Positions 56,571 to 64,000 of a DNA stretch of 64,000 nucleotides are shown in pieces; within the stretch, counting starts at the first letter, position 1; every line of letters begins with the position of its first letter. A model generated the notes under the pieces. That model searched no databases, was not told where the DNA came from, and saw nothing but the letters and a program-made list of their open reading frames with translations. The position numbers and the translations under genes are program-made. Origin of the DNA: Sarcocystis neurona (lineage: Eukaryota; Apicomplexa; Conoidasida; Eucoccidiorida; Sarcocystidae); NCBI GenBank assembly GCA_000727475.1, contig KL647295.1, positions 1,241,985 to 1,305,984 on the forward strand. Reading direction: 5' to 3'.

Positions 56571-57141
56571 CGCTTGTCCGAAAGGAAGAGGTTATGTCGA
56601 CTGGTTTCCCACTTTTCTCAGTAGCCTTTGGTGCTGGTTCGATTTTTTTCAAAAGAAGCGGTTTTCCACTTAAGATACATTGCCGCAGTTTTGAGTACCC
56701 CCCGCAGCGCTACTGGGGAATCAAAATCTCTTTTTTTTGTCCCCCCGGGAGAACACGCCAGAACGTGGTTACCGTGACCCCAGATTTTTTGTTCTCGTTG
56801 TTGTATATCGGTAATGATCCTGTCTACGTTCTGCCCTTCGTAGAGTTCCTGGGTTTCCCCCCCCCCTCGAGCAGCTTCGCCCTCCCCATTACGACACAGC
56901 AGCATTATCAACTCGCTAATGTCTTCTCTGTACTGGCTAATATTTTCTTACGGGTTTCTGCGTAGGCGAGTCGTTTTGCCTGCTTACCTTCCATCTTCTC
57001 CATGACGCATGCATGTACGCCAAGCGCTGCCCGCACCCCCCACTAGGAATGCGTACAAGGACGTCCGCTCCCCTGAAGACGCACAGTTGACACGCCTCAG
57101 AATTGCCACGTCTGCCGATTCCTTGACTCTTCTTCTCTAGG

Positions 57142-58553
57142 ATGTCTTTGTCGTCTGCTGCATTCCCTGCACGTGCTGCTCGACCGCCAGAAAGAGGCGA
57201 GACGGGCCGCTACTCCCCTGCTGCGTCGCCTAACAAGGGTCCCCGCGGGAGAGGAAGCGGATACGCACATCCGCCTTCGTCTTCGCGCGGCCCCCATATG
57301 ACGGAGACCTCCCACTCGTCAGCAGGTTATTCCGCTGCTGGACATGTGAGGCAACACGGTCCGGCATCTGTAGATAGTGTGCGCCACTCGCGTGGTCCGT
57401 TCGATGCTATGCACCAATCACCGGGTGGGTGGAGGGCCTGGGGAGGCCCTTCTGCACCTTCAGGAGGGCGTGGGGGTTCCCGTCATCAGGATACACCAGC
57501 GCCAGACTACTGCGACTTTTCCGCTCGTGCAGCAGGCGGAGGCAGTGGCGGCAGACGTGTAGGTCAGCAGCGCAACCGCGAAGATGAGGACTACTATCAC
57601 CACAAGGGCGACAAAGAGAAAGACAGTATTATGCGTCCTGCTCCTGTTGCAACGAGTGGCAGGAGGAGCGTAAGTCCGCCTGCGTCGCATGCTGCTGGGC
57701 GTGGGGGAGGAGGCGGAGGCGGAGGAGGATGCTCTGCACCGCAGGAACGCTGGTCTCAGGGAGGAGGACGAGGCAGCTGCCGCGGGGAGGGGGGGCCTGC
57801 CCCAGGAGCCCCTGGAGGCGGCAGCAGCGGCGGAAACAACATTAGTGACTTCTATCGCAGAGAGGGCGGCAACAATCAGGCCAGAAATGGTAGTTTCCTG
57901 AGAGGCCGGGGGGCGGGCGGCGCTGGTGGTGGGGAGGATCTGCAGCCGCGTCGCCACTTCTACGGAGACGAGGACTACATGCGTGCGGCCACGTCTGCTT
58001 CTCCAAGGGGAGAGGAGAGAGAAAAGAGGGGAAACGCACCATACGGATACAGCGGCAGCCGCGAAGGGCGTGAGCGCCAGCAAGGCAGCACGTGGGCGGG
58101 AGATAGAGGTGGAGGACGGTCTCCAGGAGGAGGAGGAGGAAGACGACGAGAGTGCAGTCCGGACTACTCTGCAGATGCTGCCGGAAGTCGCCGTGAGAGA
58201 GGCAACGACATATACTCCAGCGACGCATCTCCCCGATACCGCGGGGGCCGAAGAAAGGAAGAGCTTTCCCCGCCTCCTGCTCGCAGTGCGTACAACGGCA
58301 GGTCAACCAGAGGGGGAGGAGGAGGAGGAGGAGGAGGAGGAGCGCCTGCAACGGGTTCTCACGGCCAGAGCAGCTGCAATAGCAACAGAATGGAAGGCAG
58401 GGCAGAGTCGCAGGAGAGAACCCGCCGCTTCTCTGTAGTCGCCAGAGGAGTGAATCCTGCTGCAACTCCCGACGAGTTGAAGAGCTTCTTTGCTGAATGT
58501 GTGGAAGTCAAAGATGTGTACATCCCTCTGCACTACAAAACGAAACAACCCAG
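57142..58553 (+). CDS. RNA-binding protein exon 1: G/R/S-rich region and first half of RRM
   Basis: ATG at 57142 lies one base after a CTCTAG that looks like an acceptor, so a 5' untranslated intron is likely. 470 codons of Gly/Arg/Ser/Tyr-rich sequence with RGG-like patterns and poly-Gly (GGA/GGAGGA) runs lead into RRFSVVARGVNPAATPDELK and SFFAECVEVKDVYIPLHYKT. Donor CCCAG|GTGAGT, phase 2. Confidence 0.88.
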
Positions 58554-61349
58554 GTGAGTGGAAGGACTGCGCACGCAATTTAGTAGTTTTCCACGTTGGA
58601 GAGGGGGAAGTGGAGAAAAGTTGCTCAGCGGTTTGCGAGGAATCCACCGCACTTCCTCTTCATTCTTCTCTGAACAGCCACGTCGCCGTCATATGGGCGG
58701 CGAGACGCTTCTGCCTTCACCTCCCACCACTCTTCACACGTCCCGTGCGTGGGCGTCAGTCGTCTCCCGTAGTCGACGACTGACGCATCTGGCGGCAATG
58801 GAGGCGGTTTGGTGGAATACTCTCCGTAGAGCTACGGGCGCATGCACCGTTCGACAACACGTAGATCGCTGCATGCACCAGGCATCTCATGTTTTTCTCC
58901 CTGATCCACAGACGCGTGTGTGCTGCGGTGGAGTCTCGAGGAGGTGCCGGGAACGGATTTACCTGCGCCTCTCTTTTGTGCCTTCGTGAGATGCGTATGA
59001 GGCCACCTGTGTGTGCGGTGGTACCGAAGAATTTCCGCTGAGACGCACACACGTATGAGAACGCCAGCTGCGGACGAACGACTGATGAATCCCTGGGGGC
59101 GTCTAACTTCGATTGGGTGCGCCGCAGGAGGGTGGAGGGGAATACCTCAGCAGAGAGCTGTAAATGTTTTGGCGACGTGTCCACCGGGGACAGGGATCTG
59201 TCTGCGTAGAAACCCATGTGTACGTGAAGCGTATGTTTATTTGTATACGTGCGGATTTGTATACCCCGTGCTTCTAGAGGGGTTCGTACATGAGCTCATG
59301 AAAGCGTGCACATATATATATATATATATACGCGTATATACATATATACGTATACACACATGCACATACGTACACATACTTGTCTTTACACATATACAAG
59401 CGTATGCATACATGTGCATTTACATATGCAAACGTACACACACGTACATATATGTATACAAACATTTGACGGGATACGTGTGTATGTGTGTGGAAGACGT
59501 GTATGTGTAGTGCACGTAGCTGTTGCTGATTATTACGGCTGCTGCCATCACCACCGTTACAAATGTCAGTGAAAATCTTGTCTTGGTAGGTGTTAGGCTG
59601 GCAGCCGTGTGGCGGGCCGTTGTCAGCGCGGCTCGAACGGTGGGACTGCTGCACGAGGATGCTGACGGCGCTGCGGTTGTACACTTTGCCTAGCAGCCAA
59701 CGCAGAGTCTGCTGCTTAGCAGACATGACTAGGTTTATTGCTGTCGTCGAATTTTTGCTGCTGCTTCGCCACTCTTCAGAGGATTCGGCTTTATCGAGTT
59801 CCACACCAGAGCTGCGATGGAGAAGGCGCTTTCTTTGATGCAAGGAGAAGAGTTCCTAGGGCGCCGTTTGCATCTCGAAGAGGCAGCTGGCGAGCCGAGC
59901 ACTGCCGAAGAAATGGTGGGCAGCATTCTCAAACCCTCCATCCTTTATACACAGCATGTATCTCCCTGCACCTGTGAAGTGCTTGCATACGCGTTTGAGG
60001 AGTATCCGCTCTGTTCGTATCTGTTCATAGGTATATATATGTGCAGACACATAAGTGTATACATATATATATATATATATACATAGATGTATAAGCACAC
60101 ATGGGTATACACGCATGTACACATGTGGATGTCCTCCTATGAATATAGTCTTGTGTAGTTGACTGTATATAGTTGTCTACCTATACACAGCACGCACACA
60201 CATATATATATTATCATGCATGCGCACACAGTTGCGCACGTGAATACTCATGTGTATAGATATCTGTGTGATGTGCTGAGTTTCTGGCAATAAAGTACCC
60301 CTTTCTGAGCAGAACCCGTCGTGGATCGACCAAAACGTCTCTGCTGAGAGTCCTTGAAGAAGCCTGCCCGGCTTCACATTTGCACACGTCCTTAGCTCGA
60401 CGGACGACGAGCTTTTTCTTCTCTTCGTCTCGTGCGGCGCCACAGGCCTTCACTCGAAAGCGCCGGGCGCCCTGCAATTCGGTCCACAGGCCGGATCTAC
60501 GTGTGTGCGTGCCTGCCGGGTGGAATGTTTTGTTTGTGCAAAGATATATATATATACAATACACAGGTAAGTATATATGTACATGTATATATATCTGCGT
60601 CGAGTTCCACACACTGCCTGAGGGCGAGGCGAGAGTGATGCCGCCGTGTGCCCGTATACGCGCTCCCGTTTTTGTTCGACACATGTGCGTCTGTGTACAT
60701 CTTCGGAGGGCCTATGTTCGTCCACTCCCCGTCTCTCACGTGTGGGGGAGATATGTGGATTTGTGTGGAGGTGCGTATCTGCGTGTGAGTGGGCCAGCGT
60801 CTAGGTGTGGCGCGGGTTGGTCTTCGATGCCGGCGTCTTGTTCCGTTGCATGCGCTCGTTATTCCTGCTGCAACGCTGCAGAAACGTTGCTCACTCTTCT
60901 TCGCTGACTGCGACGCGCGCCACACGTGCATGCGTAGTAGAAGTTGTGTGTGTACCTGCGGCCGTCTTCGGGTGTCCCGTCATTCGTGTCTCCCTCGCGT
61001 GCGGTTGGTGCGCTCTGATAAGGTCCTGCCGTCGCTAGTGGCTCTGAACAAATGCGCGCAGCGGAGACGATTTCAACTGCGGCGGCAGCAGTGGAGAACA
61101 GAGAGCGGCCGTGGAGGAGGAGGCGGCGGCGGCGGAGGAGGAGGCGGCGGCGGAGGTGGTTCCTACAGAGGGTGAGTTCGCGAACTGTCCAGAGTTTTCC
61201 TTTGCCGCGAGGACTGTCCTTGTCGAAACGTGTCTGTCCTCGTCTTCACGCATTTGCTGCCAAATTCTTGTGTAGCAGTTCTTCTCTCACGTCGAGGCAG
61301 TCTGTTTTCCCCCATGCACTTCGCATCGATGTATACGTGGATCTTTGCG

Positions 61350-61384
<35 letters not shown>

Positions 61385-63329
61385 CGTTGCCCACGTGTAG
61401 GCGCGTGTGTTTGTATTTGTGTTATGTGCGCAGGTATGTACGTATACGCGTATGCGTCCTTATGTATACGGATACGTATGTTTATGTAGGTAAAGACAAA
61501 GGTATGTTTGGACGTGTATATGTGTACGTGCGCGTGTGTGTGTACGGATGTCTGCGTCTGTGCGTTTGTGTGGATATAGATCTACACACATACACAGAAA
61601 ATAAATACGTACACTGATTATACGTACATATACACCAGAAACGTCCGTACGTTGTCTCCGTCTAGATGTCTGCGTCGGCTTTTATCGCTCGCAGAGCATT
61701 GTGTTCGGAAGGGTCGACCTTGGTGCACCCCTGAATCGTTGCCTGTGCCCGCTTCCACATTTCTGATAAAGCAGCGCCTTTATTTTGCGCCCTTGATGCT
61801 GTCTCCACGTGGACGCTGGTCCTACGGCCCGCCCGTGTGTGTTTTTCCTTGCATGCGGGGAACTTTATTTTCCGTGTATTGGCCTTTGAGAATGTGCGGG
61901 GGGACTGTGTGTGAGAACGAGCAGCTCGACCAGAGGAGACTGGCCGCGTCCGTCGCGTGGAGGGGGGGGCTACCGGGAGCGAGGACCTTCGCGGTCGCCG
62001 GAGCGGCGGAAGAACGCGATGCCCCAGGAGCACCGTGGGGACTACTACTACTACCACGGCAACACACGAGAGCGAAGAGAGGAAGAGTCTTTGCATGCGC
62101 GACGAGACGAGGATGAATACGGGGAAGGCGTGCACGCACGGCGACGGGACGAGGACTGCGGCAAGATGCAGAGAAGAAATGACTACCGCGCTTCGTCCCC
62201 TTCTTTCGAAAGAGGAACGGGAAGACGCCGGCCGTCGTCCTCCTCCAGAGACAGGGGGGGAAGATCCACGAGCCGCGGCTGCGGGCCGGGACGTAAGCGG
62301 AGCCGTTCGCCTTCCAGCAGCGGCGAGGAGCCCTACAGCAGCAGGCGGTGCAGGGAAGAGAGAAGTGGCGCCACCCCTGGAGCTGCGGCAGAAACTGCCA
62401 CCCCACACCTCGAGGGAAGAGCAGCAGGAGGAGGAGCGGCAGCGAAGACCGAGACGCGACCAGCAGGAGGGGCGGAAGGCACGTCGTTCGCCATGGGAGA
62501 ACGAGACCTGCAAGAAAAGGAAGGCAGAGAAGGAGCGGGGGGAGGAAGAGGCAGAGCGCCAGATTTTTCTGGAGCCGCAGCAGCAGATGAGGCCGCCGGT
62601 TTTGAAGGGAGGGGAGCGACAGCAGCGCGAGGAATGGAAGAGGGAGAAAGAGAGAAAGATGACGCATCAGCAACGGGAGGTGACCCCACAGCAGGACACG
62701 CCTTGCGAGGATCTTCCGATGCAGCTGCTGCTGCGCAGCGTGCGGGCGAACGGGATAGACGAGACGGCAGCACTGCTTCTCCGGAGGCCAAGGAAACTGG
62801 GGGCTCTCGCCGTCGCTCGAGCTCCCTGGGTCTTCCTCTGCAGCTCTCTGCAGGACGAGGTGGTGTAGGAGCTCCAGCAGCAGAGTCAGGAAGCGCAGTA
62901 CCAGGAGCATTGGTGGGGGGGGCTGATGAGCCGGAAGGAAAGATAGGATCTGCTGCTGCAGGGACCTCTGCCGAAGAAAGACTCCCCCCTGCAGGCCTGG
63001 GAACCGCACTTGACAAGTACGCCGACGCAACAATGAGCACAGCAGCACCAGCAGAGACGCCGTCAGCAACATGCGGAGGCCTGTCGGAAGCGTACTCAGG
63101 CGTTGCCACCGGCAGCCCAGCAACAGGAGGAGGATCTGGTGCCGCAGGGCGAGGGATGGCTTCCGGAGAAGGACCTGCTGCCCCCCACGTCAAGGCAGCA
63201 CAGGTGGCAGCGGCTGCAGGAGAGGGAGGCGCAGCACACGCAGCTGCAGGAAGCCCGGCGGAAGAGCAGCGCTTTTCGCCTCCTGCTGCAGCAGCCCAGC
63301 CGCTGGAGGAAGCCCCAGCGAGTCGCTGA
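57142..63329 (+). CDS. SR-type RNA-binding protein with one RRM, at least 4 exons
   Basis: Exons 57142-58553, 59780-59915, 61062-61171, 61925-63329 (end uncertain). The predicted product is about 1,020 aa: a Gly/Arg/Ser-rich N-terminus (1-425), one RNA recognition motif (about 428-512) with RNP2-like FSVVARGV and RNP1 RGFGFIEF, a Gly run, then Arg/Ser/Glu-rich sequence with SRSPERRK and KRSRSPSS. RRM plus RS repeats is the layout of SR splicing factors, so a nuclear pre-mRNA role is likely. All junctions keep phase, and the first intron splits the Arg codon of RNP1. The long N-terminal extension and the tail are much larger than classical SR proteins (about 200-300 aa). Transcribed in the same direction as the two upstream genes. 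Confidence 0.8.
58554..59779 (+). other. Intron 1 of the RNA-binding gene
   Basis: GTGAGT donor, CTCTTCAG acceptor. Contains TATATA/ACATAC microsatellite (59311-59470), consistent with the return to repeat-rich DNA. Confidence 0.85.
59780..59915 (+). CDS. RNA-binding protein exon 2: second half of RRM
   Basis: The first base completes Arg of RGFGFIEFHTRAAMEKALSL, then MQGEEFLGRRLHLEEAAGEP and STAEEM. RNP1 matches the consensus fully. Phase 0 exit at ATG|GTGGGC. Confidence 0.92.
59916..61061 (+). other. Intron 2 of the RNA-binding gene
   Basis: TATATA/CACACA microsatellites at 60030-60085, 60195-60210 and 60545-60600, otherwise mixed. Ends GCGCGCAG; the tract before the acceptor is not strongly pyrimidine-rich. 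Confidence 0.75.
61062..61171 (+). CDS. RNA-binding protein exon 3: poly-Gly linker
   Basis: Reads RRRFQLRRQQWRTESGRGGG followed by a run of about 16 Gly and SYRG. The exit in phase 2 (AGAGG|GTGAGT) matches exon 4, where C completes Gly and STRGDWPRPS follows. Confidence 0.75.
61172..61924 (+). other. Intron 3 of the RNA-binding gene
   Basis: GTGAGT donor, GAGCAG acceptor. Contains a GTGTGT run (61346-61384) and GTATACG sequences. No conserved coding sequence recognised. Confidence 0.75.
61925..63329 (+). CDS. RNA-binding protein exon 4: RS-rich tail, 3' end unresolved
   Basis: STRGDWPRPSRGGGGYRERG then PSRSPERRK, a Tyr run, and Arg/Glu/Ser-rich sequence to about 62370 (KRSRSPSSSGEEPYSSRRCR). 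After that the frame becomes Ala/Gly-rich to TGA at 63327. A second frame over 62390-62868 (RDQQEGRKARRSPWENETCK, ERGEEEAERQIFLEPQQQ) is as protein-like, so the true reading may switch frame through an intron. The stop is therefore tentative. Confidence 0.6.
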
Positions 63330-64000
63330 GCCACGTCGGGGGAGAGATGCAGCTGCGGGCAAGTGTGAGGAAAAGAAGTGGCGAACGACTGGGTTCTCAA
63401 GCGGTGCAACAGGACCAACAGGAAGACCGACAGCATGCAAAGCCACAGCAGCGGGGACAGCAACCGCAGCACGTACACGAGCAAGAGCAGCAGCGCATAC
63501 AGTAGTCGCACTTGCGATAGCAGGACCCCGCGGCGTAACGGCCTTCACAACGACAGCAGCAAGAGCAGCACCTGCAGCAGCAGCAACAGCCGTATCTGGG
63601 CAGCAACAGCAGCGCAGCACTTGCAGCAGCAACAACAATAGCAGCAGCAACTGCAGCTTCCCAGCAGTGCAGCAGCGTCGCGCAACACCTGCAGAAGTGT
63701 TAAAACTGACTCCTCCAGATGCCAAAGCAGGAGCAGCAGCAGGAGAAAAGGAGGGAACTCATGCGCTGGTACTGACTCCTCCAGATGCCAACGCAGGAGC
63801 AGCAGCAGCAGAAAAGGATAGAGGGAAGTCATGCGCTGGTAGCTGCGGAAGCGAGCTAGAAAACCAGGAGCGTCCTTTTGGGGAGAGCGACAAGGGCAGC
63901 AGCACTGCAGTCTCCTGCGGTACCAGTCCAGGCAGCGCCAGCAGCAGACCATTTTCAGAAGGTGAACGTGTCTGCGTGCGCGTAGCCCAAGACGCTGCTG
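63036..64000 (+). CDS. Open frame running off the window edge
   Basis: In the +1 frame relative to exon 4, no stop occurs from about 63036 to the last base. The first part is Gln/Arg-rich, the middle Ala/Thr-rich, and the end reads EVLKLTPPDAKAGAAAGEKE, a second copy of the same peptide, and ENQERPFGESDKGSS. It may be the continuation of the RNA-binding gene after an unrecognised small intron, or the start of another gene. The 3' end lies outside the window. Confidence 0.4.
63712..63840 (+). repeat. Tandem duplication of about 66 bases
   Basis: CTGACTCCTCCAGATGCCAA to TCATGCGCTGGT occurs twice in a row (about 63712-63771 and 63774-63837). The copies differ by a few substitutions and a small indel that keeps the frame. 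It encodes LTPPDAKAGAAAGEKEGTHA and LTPPDANAGAAAAEKDRGKS. Confidence 0.85.

Larger units (their letters stand above)
52489..57141. other. Repeat-poor intergenic region with decayed coding-like pieces
   Basis: About 4.6 kb of mixed sequence, no arrays. No convincing intact gene on either strand. A minus-strand 71-codon piece at 54103-54315 has an ankyrin-like stretch, and other short minus-strand frames lie at 53174-53449 and 53702-53947. A short diverged duplication lies at 56340-56570. The last 30 bases before 57142 (CTTGACTCTTCTTCTCTAG) look like a 3' splice site of a 5' untranslated intron. Confidence 0.55.

Noticed and set aside
61822..63511. Minus-strand frames of 283-433 codons
   Set aside because: They mirror the RS/Ala-rich exon of the RNA-binding gene and read as Leu/Pro/Ala/Ser filler. 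The + strand has an RRM with phase-correct introns.
1..64000. tRNA, rRNA, telomere-like AAACCCT arrays, transposable element coding sequence
   Set aside because: None was recognised by eye on either strand. A tRNAscan or repeat-library search would be decisive.

Overview
The window is nuclear DNA of an apicomplexan parasite, most likely an Eimeria-type coccidian. The evidence is multi-exon genes with GT-AG introns, dense CAG arrays read as Ala/Gln/Ser runs inside coding sequence, TATATG/ACACAC microsatellites in introns, and an abrupt change between repeat-rich and repeat-free DNA. That alternation is known from Eimeria tenella chromosomes (R and P segments). The species cannot be fixed from the sequence. 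A run of Ns (12180-12833) marks a draft assembly.

Region 1 (about 1-43.96 kb, repeat-rich, + strand) is almost entirely one gene: an ERCC6/CSB/Rad26-type SNF2 ATPase of transcription-coupled repair. I rebuilt 18 exons by matching conserved family segments and by splice phase. They run from the N-terminal low-complexity exon (ATG candidate 3362) to a stop at 43956-43958. The model gives about 1,938 residues (about 5.8 kb coding) over about 40.6 kb, with introns of 0.5-4.6 kb full of microsatellites. All helicase motifs, the VPTWTG segment and the C-terminal winged-helix region are present. One intron appears to be GC-AG. Upstream (1-3.36 kb) lie microsatellites, two possible exons of an unrecognised gene and a CAG region with a 21-base heptad-coding repeat.

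Region 2 (about 43.96-57.1 kb, repeat-poor) contains a single intronless gene (48130-52488, 1,452 aa, unrecognised, coiled coil plus globular blocks). The rest looks non-coding, with at most a decayed minus-strand remnant with an ankyrin-like stretch and a small diverged duplication.

Region 3 (57.1-64 kb, repeat-rich again) carries a + strand RNA-binding protein gene: a Gly/Arg/Ser-rich N-terminus, one RRM split across an intron inside RNP1, then Gly and RS-rich exons. Its 3' end is unresolved because a second frame stays open from about 63036 to the window edge.

The genes form no operon-like system. The points of most interest are genome-architectural: strand polarity of CAG/CTG repeats between exons and introns, complementary repeat blocks within introns of the CSB gene, very large introns, a large insertion inside the helicase core, and the sharp repeat-rich/repeat-poor boundaries.
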